A stretch of 64,000 nucleotides of DNA from UBA7702 sp040776805 (GTDB taxonomy: Bacteria; Bacillota; Dehalobacteriia; UBA7702), in the NCBI GenBank assembly GCA_040776805.1, contig JAXGZS010000002.1, positions 248,001-312,000 of the forward strand, in the 5' to 3' direction. A program made the position numbers and the translations under genes. The notes under the pieces are model-generated. The model saw nothing but the letters and a program-made list of their open reading frames with translations, was not told where the DNA came from and searched no databases. This document shows positions 25,912 through 34,925 of this stretch, in pieces. Each line of letters opens with the position of its first letter. The stretch's first letter is position 1.

Positions 25912-25965
25912 CTGTCTTGGGCAGAGAGTTCGCCACGGATCAAGCTTTGCCAGCGATCGAAAACA
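25912..25965. repeat. Diverged copy of the dispersed intergenic repeat
   Basis: AAAGCTGTCTTGGGCAGAGA and the following GTTCGCCACGGATCAAGCTT align with the right half of the element at 21858-21911 with several substitutions. Confidence 0.45.
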
Positions 25966-26038
25966 GCGTTCTCTGCAATGCTGTTTTCGTTGCATAAACC
26001 GCATATTGCTCTAGCCGCAAAAATTTAAGCAAAAGAAA

Positions 26039-26071
26039 AAGCCGGCCTCTTAACGGAGAAACCGGCTTTCA
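26039..26071 (-). terminator. Intrinsic terminator after the zinc-ribbon gene
   Basis: AAAGCCGG and CCGGCTTT pair around an interior that can extend the stem (CCTC/GAG); TTTTTCTTTT follows on the minus strand. Confidence 0.7.
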
Positions 26072-26094
26072 TTTTATGAAGTTTTTTTAGGGTA

Positions 26095-26946
26095 TTAGTA
26101 AAAGACGATTGACGTCAACAACGTTACTTCGGCATCCGATGCCATCTCCTGGTAAAGAGAGGTCAGATCCGTATCGTAATAATCGTACTGAACATCGGAA
26201 GGATAGGCGACGAGATACGTATAAGCGTCGGTTTCGCTTAAAATCCGATAATTGGGGATACTCTGATAGTCACTCCCCGGCGCATAGCGACAAATGGAGA
26301 GCAGCAAGCCACCGTAGCCCGCCTCGTCGTTTTCCGTATTGTAGAAGGTCACGACATCATTGGCTTCATCATAATCATAGTGACCTGCCCAGGAAGACGG
26401 AATCTCCGCGTAGAAAAAATCACCGTAATACGTTAGGTCGGAATATCCGCCGTCGTCAGCGTCGGCATCGTAGTCGTAATCATCATAATAATCATCATAA
26501 TAATCATCGTAATAATCATCATAATATTCGTATTCATCGTAGTGATTAAAAAGACTTCTCATGGAGAAATCGCGGTCGCTGCCTGCCACCGCAACAATGG
26601 TCAAGATCAAACTGATCAATAAAATACCGCCAAGAATCGAGCCGGCAAAGATAAAAAACTTTTTCTTGCCAAATTGCTTTTTGGCCGACGACGCCGAGAC
26701 GTTGGCGGGGGATGCCGCAGCAGCGGGAACCGCTTCTTGCGCCGCAGTTTCCGGTAACGGTTCACCGTTGGCGGGGGATACCGCAACAGCAGGAGCCGCT
26801 TCTTGCGCCGCCACTTCCGGCAACGGCTGACCGTCGGCAACCGGTTCCTCTTTCACCTCATTCTGGACAGAAACGGGCACGCCGCATTCTTTGCAGAATT
26901 TGGCATTTTCCGCCAATTCCGCACCGCAGTTACTACAATAGGCCAT
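26095..26946 (-). CDS. Zinc-ribbon membrane protein with Pro/Ala repeats and a Tyr-Asp tract
   Basis: A 283-residue protein of unknown function. It opens with a zinc ribbon of the two-CxxC type (YCSNCGAELAENAKFCKECG), then has two copies of a 24-26-residue Pro/Glu/Ala-rich repeat (P-L-P-E-V/T-A-A-Q-E-A core, about 40-85). A transmembrane helix follows (FIFAGSILGGILLISLILTIV, about 98-118), then an outer tract of repeated YYDD units (about 137-160) and a globular C-terminal domain (SDLTYYGDFFYAEIPSSWAG onward). Orientation is probably ribbon inside, acidic-aromatic tract outside. The repeats are also visible at DNA level. It has its own promoter region and terminator. Confidence 0.7.
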   Translation of the reverse strand: MAYCSNCGAELAENAKFCKECGVPVSVQNEVKEEPVADGQPLPEVAAQEAAPAVAVSPANGEPLPETAAQEAVPAAAASPANVSASSAKKQFGKKKFFIFAGSILGGILLISLILTIVAVAGSDRDFSMRSLFNHYDEYEYYDDYYDDYYDDYYDDYDYDADADDGGYSDLTYYGDFFYAEIPSSWAGHYDYDEANDVVTFYNTENDEAGYGGLLLSICRYAPGSDYQSIPNYRILSETDAYTYLVAYPSDVQYDYYDTDLTSLYQEMASDAEVTLLTSIVFY

Positions 26947-27291
26947 GGATCCATCACTCCTCCCCTATTCAATTAGGGCAATTTCTCGCCTGTAAAGAGT
27001 ATATCAAATAGCACCCCGAAAAAGACCGCCTTCCTCGGCGTTTCGTAGTCTATCGCGCACTGCCGGGAAGCGTAAAACCGGGAAATAGCGGTTTAGATCG
27101 GTCAAAAAAAGAGAAAAACCTCGATCAAACCGATTCTTTCGTCAAATTTGGGTCCGTCCTCTTTTCTGACGATCCCTTTATCGACCCGCTGTTGACTTTA
27201 TTTTCACACAAAGCCCAAATATTGTCAATACCGCTTTTCGCGGCAGCCTGATTTTATGCTTTTTCCGGCTGAGAAAAGCGCCTCCCTGCCT
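26947..27291. other. Intergenic region upstream of the zinc-ribbon gene
   Basis: A minus-strand extended -10 (TGATATACT, about 26997-27005) lies about 50 bases before the zinc-ribbon gene. Further up is an inverted repeat CGGTTTAGATCG / CGATCAAACCG (about 27091-27143) with a T-rich loop, and a TTGACA with a poor -10 near 27200-27230. No ORF is supported. Confidence 0.35.
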
Positions 27292-27723
27292 TTAAAGGGA
27301 ATAGAGTTCCTTTTGCGAAGCCATGCTGATCCCGGCTTCCCCCAGGATACTCACGGTTTTCTCGGGATCATCCACCCGAAAGATCATATAGGCGCTCCCC
27401 GCTTTTCTGGTGATGAAGGCGTAGGCGTATTCCAGGTTGATTCCGGCATCCCGCAAAACGCTCAGAATCCTAAGGAGGCTGCCGGGATGATCTGCCACTT
27501 CCACGGCGAGTACCGGGGTAATATTATAAATGTAGTTTTCTTTGGCCAAAACTTGTTTTGCCTTTTCGGGGTCGTCCACAATCAGGCGCAAGATACCAAA
27601 ATCAGAGGTATCGGCAATGGACATGGCCCGCATGTCGATGCCGTTATCCGACAGAACCTTCGCCACAGGAACGATGGTGCCCGCCTTGTTTTCCAAAAAA
27701 ACAGAGAGTTGTTGAATCATCAT
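27292..27723 (-). CDS. ACT-domain protein (tandem ACT)
   Basis: A 143-residue protein made of two ACT domains (about 4-70 and 71-140; LSVFLENKAGTIVPVAKVLSDNGI and LAVEVADHPGSLLRILSVLRDAGI). ACT pairs bind amino acids or related ligands. Small tandem-ACT proteins often accompany phenylacetate-CoA ligase in anaerobes, and here the gene follows paaK by 14 bases, so both are surely one transcript. A role as a sensor of aromatic or branched amino acids for the ligase is an inference. AGGAGGGG is placed seven bases before ATG 27723. Confidence 0.8.
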   Translation of the reverse strand: MMIQQLSVFLENKAGTIVPVAKVLSDNGIDMRAMSIADTSDFGILRLIVDDPEKAKQVLAKENYIYNITPVLAVEVADHPGSLLRILSVLRDAGINLEYAYAFITRKAGSAYMIFRVDDPEKTVSILGEAGISMASQKELYSL

Positions 27724-27737
27724 GAGCTTTCCCCTCC

Positions 27738-29036
27738 TTATATTTTACGTTTATCAATCACGCGGACAGCTTTACCTTCACTCCGGGCAATGGTGCGGGG
27801 TTCGACCATATGAACGGCGGCATAAATGCCGAGCATTGATTTTAAGGCGTTGACGATCTCCTGTTCTTTTCTGACGATGTTGCCGGGGGTATCGGAGAAG
27901 ATTTCCGGCGTCATTTCCACCATCACGTCGAGGGTATCGCTGTTGTTGACGCGATCCACGACAAGCTGATAGTTGGCGGGCATACCCTTGTTGAGCAACA
28001 CGGTTTCAATCTGGGAAGGAAAGACGTTGACGCCTCTGATGATCAGCATATCGTCGCTTCGGCCCATGGGACGAGACATCTTCACCAAAGTTCTGCCGCA
28101 TGCGCAGGGCTCTGCCGTCAAAATAGCGATATCCCTGGTACGGTAGCGCAGCAACGGGAAGGCTTCCTTGGTGATACTGGAGAAAACAAGTTCCCCTTTT
28201 TCCCCGTAAGGCAGCACTTCGCCGGTATCGGGATCGATGATTTCGGGGATGAAGTGGTCTTCGTTGATGTGCATCCCTTCCTGGGCGGCACATTCATAGG
28301 CCACGCCGGGGCCGGAAATTTCCGTAAGACCGTAGATATCATAAGCTTTGAGGCCGAGGCTTTTTTCCAAATCGCGGCGCATTTCCTCACTCCAAGGCTC
28401 CGCGCCGAAAATCCCGGCCTTCAAACAAAGCTGATCCTTGATGCCCCGCTCGGCGATGGTTTCCCCGAGATATGCCGCGTAAGAGGGGGTACAGCAGAGA
28501 ATCGTCGCTTTTAAATCAACCATAAACTGGAGCTGACGGTCGGTGTTGCCGGAAGACATCGGCAAGGTGAGACAACCGGCTTTATGGGAACCGCCGTTCA
28601 TGCCGGGACCGCCGGTAAAGAGGCCGTAACCGTAAGAGACCTGCACCACGTCTTCATCGGTACCCCCCGCCGCCATAATGGCGCGGGCGCAGCAATCTTC
28701 CCAAAGCTCCACATCTTTTTGGGTATAAAAAGCCACCACACGCTGGCCCGTGGTGCCGCTGGTAGACTGGATGCGCACGCAGTCTTTTAACGGTTTCGCC
28801 ATTAAGCCATAAGGATAGGCGTCTCTCAGATCGGTTTTGGACAAAAACGGCAACTTATATAAATCCTTTACAGATTCGATATCAGCGGGAACAATTCCTT
28901 TTTCTTCCATCCGTTTTCTGTAATAAGGGACATTTTCGTAAACATGCTTTACCTGCCTTAAGAGGCGTTCGTTCTGCAAAGCGACGATTTCCTCTCGTTG
29001 GGCGCATTCGATTGCCGGTTGATAGTAATTTGCCAT
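27738..29036 (-). CDS. paaK: Phenylacetate-CoA ligase
   Basis: The 432-residue adenylate-forming enzyme activates phenylacetate or another aryl acid with ATP and CoA. The N-terminal domain starts YYQPAIECAQREEI; the P-loop STSGTTGQ is near residue 92, YDIYGLTEISGPG near 235, and the C-terminal hinge segment SRPMGRSDDMLIIRGVNVFP near 330. The length is normal for PaaK. The start at ATG 29036 is chosen; a GTG nine bases earlier is possible. The partner ACT gene suggests aryl-acid metabolism from amino-acid fermentation. The promoter (29070-29098) carries a perfect palindrome. Confidence 0.9.
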   Translation of the reverse strand: MANYYQPAIECAQREEIVALQNERLLRQVKHVYENVPYYRKRMEEKGIVPADIESVKDLYKLPFLSKTDLRDAYPYGLMAKPLKDCVRIQSTSGTTGQRVVAFYTQKDVELWEDCCARAIMAAGGTDEDVVQVSYGYGLFTGGPGMNGGSHKAGCLTLPMSSGNTDRQLQFMVDLKATILCCTPSYAAYLGETIAERGIKDQLCLKAGIFGAEPWSEEMRRDLEKSLGLKAYDIYGLTEISGPGVAYECAAQEGMHINEDHFIPEIIDPDTGEVLPYGEKGELVFSSITKEAFPLLRYRTRDIAILTAEPCACGRTLVKMSRPMGRSDDMLIIRGVNVFPSQIETVLLNKGMPANYQLVVDRVNNSDTLDVMVEMTPEIFSDTPGNIVRKEQEIVNALKSMLGIYAAVHMVEPRTIARSEGKAVRVIDKRKI

Positions 29037-29056
29037 GAAAAACACTGCCTTTCTCG

Positions 29057-29098
29057 TTATACTTACGACAGTATAATATAAAAGTTATCGGATGTCAA
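29057..29098 (-). promoter_or_regulatory. paaK promoter with palindromic operator
   Basis: On the minus strand TTGACA (29098-29093), a 17-base spacer and TATACT (29075-29070) form a near-consensus promoter. TTATACT-6 bases-AGTATAA (29057-29076) is a perfect 7-bp inverted repeat over the -10 and start point, well placed for a repressor. Confidence 0.7.
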
Positions 29099-29265
29099 TA
29101 AAGAGATTATGTCAGGGAAAGCGGAATATCATTGCCCCTTTTACATGAGGTCCTAAAAGTACCAAGTTTTTGTCCTATTCTTCGAAAAACCGGAAAAACC
29201 CGCTGAAAAAGCAGGAAAACATGGAAGAAGACAGAATTTTTACTAAAACAGCGCGAGGTGATTCC

Positions 29266-30228
29266 ATGAAAAAAATCTCCATCGACATCATCGCCGGTTT
29301 TCTCGGCGCGGGCAAAACAACCTTGATCAATAAGCTCCTTGACGAAGCCTATATCGGCGAAAAAGTGGCCGTATTGGAAAACGAATTCGGCGCCGTCGCC
29401 ATTGACGGCGATTTCATCGATACTGCCGGTAAATCCGGGGTGCAGGTCACGGAAATCACCAACGGCTGCATCTGCTGCACCTTGCGTTCCTCCCTCACCG
29501 CGGGCCTCCTCGAAATCTGCCGTGATTTCGCCCCGGACCGCATCATCATCGAACCCACAGGCTTGGCAGACCTGGAGGATATCGCCGCTCCCATCGAGGA
29601 CGCGGCGAAGGAATGTCCTCTCATCATCGACCACGTGATCACCGTGGTCAGCGCCGAACATTACGAGGCGCTGAAAGCCACCATCGGGCCATTTTTGACA
29701 AAGCAGATCGCCAGCGCCGGCCTCGTGGTCTTGTCCCGAACCGAAGCAGCCGCCGCCGCAGCCATCGGTGAAGAGCTGCGGAAAAACTTTCCCGCCCTCC
29801 CGGTCATTGCCGAACCTTGGTCCCACATCAGCGGCCTCACCATACTTGATCTGGTAAAACCGTACTGCCGTGATGACCACGGCGGCCAGGAACACCACCA
29901 TGACGCGGATGATCACGACCACGACCATGACCACGGCCACCGGCATACAGCGCCGGCGTACCGTTATTATTGCGCGAAAACCCACCGCCTTTTCGAAGAA
30001 GCGGAAATCATGGCTCTGGCTGCGCTTTTCCGGGGAGAAGAGGGCGGCGAAGTCTACCGCGCCAAAGGAATTCTGAAAGGAGCAGCCCACGGTTTCCGCT
30101 TTGATTTTGTCGGCGGCAGCTTTTCCCTACAGCCTTTTGAGGTAAGCGGGGCAGGTAAGTTCACCGTCATCGGCAAAAACATCGATTCATCCTTCTGGGA
30201 AAAGACCGTCGGCGCAGAAGCTCTATGA
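29266..30228 (+). CDS. CobW/COG0523-family G3E GTPase
   Basis: A 320-residue metallochaperone-type GTPase. The P-loop is GFLGAGKTT (residues 10-18), the metal-binding C-x-C-C motif is in NGCICCTLR (about 65-69), and the Walker B-like segment is IIEPTGLADLEDI. The usual NKxD guanine motif reads SRTE here. A linker near residues 205-225 is unusually His/Asp-rich (many DHDHDH units), probably a metal-binding tail, before the CobW_C domain. Relatives insert Zn, Co or other metals. The gene overlaps the following phosphatase by ATGA. Cobalt handling would fit the nearby corrinoid genes, but zinc is equally possible. Confidence 0.85.
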   Translation: MKKISIDIIAGFLGAGKTTLINKLLDEAYIGEKVAVLENEFGAVAIDGDFIDTAGKSGVQVTEITNGCICCTLRSSLTAGLLEICRDFAPDRIIIEPTGLADLEDIAAPIEDAAKECPLIIDHVITVVSAEHYEALKATIGPFLTKQIASAGLVVLSRTEAAAAAAIGEELRKNFPALPVIAEPWSHISGLTILDLVKPYCRDDHGGQEHHHDADDHDHDHDHGHRHTAPAYRYYCAKTHRLFEEAEIMALAALFRGEEGGEVYRAKGILKGAAHGFRFDFVGGSFSLQPFEVSGAGKFTVIGKNIDSSFWEKTVGAEAL

Positions 30229-30845
30229 GCCATTACGTTACCGCAGACCTCCACGGCTGTTACGACGCCTTTATTGATTTGCTGCAAAAAATCGATTTTC
30301 AGCCGGAAGATACCCTCTACGTCATCGGCGACGTGGTCGACCGCGGCCCCGAGGGCGTTAAATTACTGCAATACATCAAGAAAACCCCCAACATCATCCT
30401 GCTTTTAGGCAATCACGAAGTGATGATGAGGGACGCTTTGGCCAGCGGCGACAACGAACTTTGGTTTTATAATGGCGGCATGATGACGTTTCATCGTTTT
30501 TCCCGCCTCTCCAAAGAAGAGCAGACGGAAATCAAAACATACCTCGCGGACTTGCCGCTTTTTCTCGACGTCACGGTGAAAGGCCGCAAATTTCGGCTGA
30601 TCCACGGCTGCCCCATGGCCGATGAAAACGATGTGGAAAACAGTGTGTGGGAGCGCCCCGATCCCGAGGAGGTTTTTTTTACCGATAAAACCGTCATCGT
30701 CGGCCATACCCCCACCATGTGTTACGGCGACGATTTCCATATCCTCCACGGTAAAAATCTCATCGACGTGGACTGCGGCTACGTCTACCGCGGTCTTTTG
30801 GGCTGCCTGCGCCTGGAAGATATGAGGGAATACTATATCTCCTGA
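30225..30845 (+). CDS. Calcineurin-like protein/dinucleotide phosphatase
   Basis: A 206-residue PP2A-like phosphoesterase: DLHGCYDAF (residues 8-16), VIGDVVDRGPEGV, LLLGNHEVMM, and VIVGHTPTMC. These are the four metal-binding blocks of bacterial serine/threonine phosphatases and PrpE/ApaH-type enzymes. It could act on phosphoproteins or on diadenosine polyphosphates; the sequence alone does not decide. It is cotranscribed with the CobW-like GTPase through a 4-base overlap. Confidence 0.82.
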   Translation: MSHYVTADLHGCYDAFIDLLQKIDFQPEDTLYVIGDVVDRGPEGVKLLQYIKKTPNIILLLGNHEVMMRDALASGDNELWFYNGGMMTFHRFSRLSKEEQTEIKTYLADLPLFLDVTVKGRKFRLIHGCPMADENDVENSVWERPDPEEVFFTDKTVIVGHTPTMCYGDDFHILHGKNLIDVDCGYVYRGLLGCLRLEDMREYYIS

Positions 30846-30956
30846 ATGGGCAAAGCAGGCGGCGGCTTCTAAAAACCGTTCTTCCAATCCAGGGGAAGGC
30901 GGTAAAACAACATCTTACCCTCCATTGCTTCGTAAATTTTCTGACAGCATATAAGA

Positions 30957-30996
30957 AAAGATTCGGCATCTGATTGTTCAGACACCGAATCTTTTT
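30957..30996. terminator. Bidirectional terminator between the phosphatase and RND genes
   Basis: AAAAGATTCGG...CCGAATCTTTTT forms a long stem (TCTGA/TCAGA inside) with T runs on both strands. It can stop the plus-strand phosphatase transcript and the minus-strand exporter transcript. Confidence 0.8.
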
Positions 30997-31047
30997 CTGT
31001 AAAAAACGCAAGGGTTTTTCAGCTTTTCGCAATGGTTCTTCTATTTT

Positions 31048-34000
31048 TTAATCTCTCTTCGCATCCTTAGGACTTTCGGAAAAGAGCTGTGGTTCATTCA
31101 TATCCTGAGCATCCTGAGCACCCTGAATCGTTTCCGTCAACGCTTCAACGGTTTCCCCGCCGCTTTGCGTTTCTTTGCCCCTTCTTTTTCGAATCCGTTT
31201 TCTGTGCAGTAAGTCATACATCACCGGTACCACGATGAGGGTCAGCACTGTGGCGTAAACCAAACCGCCGATGGTGACAATGGCCATGGGCTGCACCATT
31301 TCAGCACCGGAGCCGATCCCCAGAGCCAAAGTCACCAAAGCCAGCACTGTGGTGAGAGCCGTCATGATAATGGGACGCAAACGGGTTTTACCACCTTCGA
31401 TCAGGGCCTCTGTCGTATCCATGCCGCTGTCCACGAGGATGTTGACAAAGTCCACCAATACGATGCCGTTTTTCACAACGATGCCGCTTAAAACGAGGAA
31501 GCCCAAAAGGGCGATGACGCTGACGTCAAAACCGGTGAGGAACAAGGCCAGAAAACCGCCGGTAAAGGCAAGGGGTATCGTAAACATCACGATAAAGGGA
31601 GAACGCAGCGACTGGAATTCGGCGACCATGATCAGATACATCAACAATATCGCCATGGCAATGGCCTTGACCAAATCCGTCATATATTCGTTGACCGTGG
31701 TGCTCTCTCCGCCGACTTCCACGCTGATACCGGCGGGGGTTTCATATTGATCAGCACATTTTTCCACCGCGTCGGATACTTTCGAGATGGCATAACTGTC
31801 ACTGACCGTAGCGGTGATCGTCATATAGCGCTGCTGACCGTCGCGGTAAATCGACGCGGGGCTGTCTTCTTCCTCCACCGCCGCGATATCGCCGACGATG
31901 ATGTCACTTTCTTCGTCAACGATAATGTCACTAACGTCATTGATGCTCATCTTTTCTTCCCCACCGTCAATGACAAAGACGGCGTATTCACTGCCATCCA
32001 CCATCACCGTGGTAGCCGCTTTGTCGGCAGCAATATCCTGGGAAACCGCCATATAGACCTGGGATACGGTTAACCCCTCTTTCATGGCTTTATCTTTATC
32101 CACTGTCACCATCAGCTGGGCGGTGGGATGCTCCATGTCCGTGGTAACCTCAGCCACGCCGTCTACTTCGGCCACGGCGTCGCCGAGGCCTTTGGTAAAG
32201 GAGGACATAGCGGAAAGATCCTCCCCTTTGACGGTCAGAGTCACGCCGGTACCGCCCAGATAGGCCATGAAGTTGTTGCTATTTTCCATATCAAGTTCAC
32301 AGTCATGTTCCGCTGCGGTGGCGGCCATGACTTTTTTCAATTCGTCGCTGTCGGCGGGAGCATCCTCATCGAGAACCAGATAAAAGGATATGGATTGGGC
32401 ATTGGAGGCCATGGCAGCATAAGAGGTATCCGCATTGCTGCTCATGGAACCGACGCCGCTGACGCCACGAACCTTCAGCGCCGCGGCGGTCACATCATCG
32501 GCGGCGGCATAGAAATCCTTATCGCTGAGATCTTCTTTTTCCGTGGTCAACGTTGCCGTCAACTCCGTTGAGGTGTAGTCGGGCATGAAGGAGAAGCCGC
32601 GGCTAATGCTCAGCGCGGCGCTGCCAAAGAGAAGCACTGTGATGAGGATCATGGTAAGCGCCCGCCGTTTCAGGGACCAACGAACGGCAGCTTCATATCT
32701 TGCCTTCAGCCAATCGAAAACCTTGCTTTCCTTATTACTGGCGTGCTCCAAGGTACGGGAGGCCATGGAGGGTACCACCGTCACCGCCACCAAAAGGCTG
32801 GCTAAGAGAGAATAGGCAATGGTGAGCCCCATATCCATAAAGAGATCCTTGCTCATGCCGCGGGTAAAGAGAACGGGCACGAATACGCTGATCGTCGTCA
32901 GGGTCGAAGCGGTAATGGCCCCAATGACCTGCTTGGTACCAGCCACCGCCGCTTCCTTGGCGGGTATCCCCTGCCGCCGCATACGGTAAATATTCTCGAT
33001 GACGACAATAGAATCATCCACCAGCATACCGACACCCAGAGCAAGGCCGCTCAAAGAAATCAAATTCAGCGTAACGCCGGTAAAGTACATCGCCACCAGG
33101 GCAAAGAGCAGGCTGGCGGGAATTGAGATGGCTACGATGAGCGTGGGGCGAAGATCCTTCAGGCAAAGCATCAGTACGAGTATCGCCAAAGCCGCTCCCA
33201 TCAACAGATTATGGAGAACATTGTTGACGAGGATTTTGATGTATTCCCCCTGGTCCATAAAGTCGTAATAATGCAGGCCGGGATTATCTTTTTCCAGGGA
33301 AACCATGGCCTTGCTGATGTTCTCCGAAACTTCCGTGGCGGAATACTCCGATTGTTTTTCAAAACTCAGCAAAATCCCGTTGTTGCCGTTGACTTTTGTA
33401 TAGGATTCATCGGCGGCGGCGGTTGCTACAAGAGCCACGTCTTTGACACGGATATCATCGACACCGTCAATATCGAGCTCAAAGAGGAGCAGATTTTTAA
33501 TATCGTCGATGGAGGTCAGCGCTTTGCCGACTTTGACGGCATAATCTCCCTCCGCCGCCTCGAGGATGCCGGCGGGCATGGAGAAGTTTTGGGCAGCCAA
33601 AATGCCGCTGATCATTTCTTTGGTGATATAATTCTTGATGTCCGCCTTCTTTTTGGCGGCGGCTGCCGCCGAGGAAAGCTGACCGTTGTGACTGTTGATT
33701 TGGGAAAGACCGGCATCCAGTTGGGATTCGGCGCTGCCCAGCTGTTCCTTTAAGGCCGCGCGACCACTGTCCACAGCTTTTTGTTGGTCATTTAAGGCCG
33801 CGATCTGGGTTTCGATTTCCTCGAGGGCAGTCTGGGATTCCGTCAGTTTACCGTTAACTTCACCAAGAGAGGTTTCCTTCTCAGAAATTGCGGTGTTCAC
33901 CGCGGCAAGCTGCTCCGTCAAAGCGGCAGGCGCTTGCTGTCCCTGATCGGTATAGGTTTTGATCTGGGCGTTCAAATCCTCTTTTTCGGCGTTTAAATCC

Positions 34001-34839
34001 GAAAGCGCGCCGCTCAAGGCGGTTTGCTCAGAGGTCAAAGCGGTGATGCCCTTGGTCAGACCCTCTTTCTCCTCGTTCAGCTGGGATAACCCGGCGCTGA
34101 TCTGAGACTCGGCAGCGTCAAGTTGTTCCGTGTTTTCTGCCGCCACGGCGTCCAGCTGTGCGTAAGCCGCCTCAATTTGGGCTCTGGCCCTGTTTAACAT
34201 CGCTTTGGCTTTGCCGATATCACCGTTGATGGAAGCGGCGATGACCTCATTGATATCGTCGATCAGGCCATCGTCGATGGTGACGTCAATTCTGTTCTCC
34301 CCAAGGCCGTAAGCGGTAACGGAGGCAACGCCTTCAATGCTCTCCAACTGGGACATCAGCTTATTGCTGACGAAAGCGGAGAACTCCCCGGCAGTCATAT
34401 CGTCCATATCAACGGAGGCCACCATCACGGGGATCATGTCAGGATTGATCTGCATGATCATGGGAGAACCGATTTGATCGTCCTCCCAGTAAGGCATCAC
34501 CATATCGATTCTTTCCCGCATTTCATTGGCGGCGGTATTCATATCGGTATCCTGATTAAACTCAAGGATCACCATGGAAGAATTCTCCGATGAAACGGAA
34601 GAAACGTTTTTGATGTTGCTTACCGTGGACATGGCCTGTTCCAGCGGTTTCGTTAGCACCGTTTCCACTTCTTCCGGGCTTGCGCCGGTATAGGAAGTCA
34701 TCACGATGGCGTAAGGTAAATTGATATTGGGCAGCAAATCCAACTGCATGCCGGTAAAGGCCACCGTTCCTAAAATCAAAACGATGATCACCGCCACAAT
34801 GACGGTATATGGCTTTTTCACGCTGTACTTTGAAAGCAT
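31048..34839 (-). CDS. RND-family efflux transporter with coiled-coil insertion
   Basis: A 1263-residue AcrB/MdtB-type permease. It has the N-terminal helix after MLSKYSVKKPYTVIVAV, the porter segment LLPNINLPYAIVMTSYTGASPEEVE, transmembrane helix 4 with GLALGVGMLVDDSIVVIENI (the proton-relay acidic residues), and a repeated second half. Between about residues 210 and 400 it has an inserted Ala/Glu/Gln-rich heptad region (AQIEAAYAQLDAVAAENTEQ and onward) predicted to be a long coiled coil outside the membrane. No membrane-fusion or outer-membrane partner gene is next to it. GAGGGGAG precedes ATG 34839. Substrate unknown; drugs, lipids or peptides are possible. Confidence 0.88.
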   Translation of the reverse strand: MLSKYSVKKPYTVIVAVIIVLILGTVAFTGMQLDLLPNINLPYAIVMTSYTGASPEEVETVLTKPLEQAMSTVSNIKNVSSVSSENSSMVILEFNQDTDMNTAANEMRERIDMVMPYWEDDQIGSPMIMQINPDMIPVMVASVDMDDMTAGEFSAFVSNKLMSQLESIEGVASVTAYGLGENRIDVTIDDGLIDDINEVIAASINGDIGKAKAMLNRARAQIEAAYAQLDAVAAENTEQLDAAESQISAGLSQLNEEKEGLTKGITALTSEQTALSGALSDLNAEKEDLNAQIKTYTDQGQQAPAALTEQLAAVNTAISEKETSLGEVNGKLTESQTALEEIETQIAALNDQQKAVDSGRAALKEQLGSAESQLDAGLSQINSHNGQLSSAAAAAKKKADIKNYITKEMISGILAAQNFSMPAGILEAAEGDYAVKVGKALTSIDDIKNLLLFELDIDGVDDIRVKDVALVATAAADESYTKVNGNNGILLSFEKQSEYSATEVSENISKAMVSLEKDNPGLHYYDFMDQGEYIKILVNNVLHNLLMGAALAILVLMLCLKDLRPTLIVAISIPASLLFALVAMYFTGVTLNLISLSGLALGVGMLVDDSIVVIENIYRMRRQGIPAKEAAVAGTKQVIGAITASTLTTISVFVPVLFTRGMSKDLFMDMGLTIAYSLLASLLVAVTVVPSMASRTLEHASNKESKVFDWLKARYEAAVRWSLKRRALTMILITVLLFGSAALSISRGFSFMPDYTSTELTATLTTEKEDLSDKDFYAAADDVTAAALKVRGVSGVGSMSSNADTSYAAMASNAQSISFYLVLDEDAPADSDELKKVMAATAAEHDCELDMENSNNFMAYLGGTGVTLTVKGEDLSAMSSFTKGLGDAVAEVDGVAEVTTDMEHPTAQLMVTVDKDKAMKEGLTVSQVYMAVSQDIAADKAATTVMVDGSEYAVFVIDGGEEKMSINDVSDIIVDEESDIIVGDIAAVEEEDSPASIYRDGQQRYMTITATVSDSYAISKVSDAVEKCADQYETPAGISVEVGGESTTVNEYMTDLVKAIAMAILLMYLIMVAEFQSLRSPFIVMFTIPLAFTGGFLALFLTGFDVSVIALLGFLVLSGIVVKNGIVLVDFVNILVDSGMDTTEALIEGGKTRLRPIIMTALTTVLALVTLALGIGSGAEMVQPMAIVTIGGLVYATVLTLIVVPVMYDLLHRKRIRKRRGKETQSGGETVEALTETIQGAQDAQDMNEPQLFSESPKDAKRD

Positions 34840-34872
34840 CTGTTCTCCCCTCAAACCTTTTTTATGATTCTG

Positions 34873-34896
34873 ACCGCGGCGAAATGTGCGCCGCGG
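34873..34896. repeat. GC-rich stem in the RND leader
   Basis: CCGCGGCG and CGCCGCGG form a perfect 8-bp stem with an 8-base loop between the promoter and the RND start codon. No T run follows, so it is not an obvious terminator. Confidence 0.4.
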
Positions 34897-34925
34897 CCAA
34901 AGTGTCAGGTTGGTCAGCCCTGCTT

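Larger units (their letters stand above)
25389..26094. other. Long AT-rich intergenic region
   Basis: This 706-base stretch has no supported gene. It holds two direct copies of ATTGACATTTTA (25498-25509 and 25520-25531), two adjacent stems (25643-25667 with GGGCAGGCGT / ACGCCCTGTCC, and 25675-25688 with GGCCA / TGGCC), a diverged copy of the dispersed repeat (about 25912-25965), and a terminator (26039-26071). The stems lie in the presumed leader of the PHP-SLH gene. I could not match them to a riboswitch class. Confidence 0.5.

Noticed and set aside
26470..26535. CRISPR-like short repeats in the zinc-ribbon gene
   Set aside because: The repeats are in frame, very short and without unique spacers; they encode the YYDD tract.
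29107..30090. A 327-codon minus-strand open frame opposite the CobW-type gene
   Set aside because: It is the antisense shadow of a clear GTPase gene with intact motifs; its translation is low-complexity (Val/Phe/Gly-rich) and has no ribosome site.
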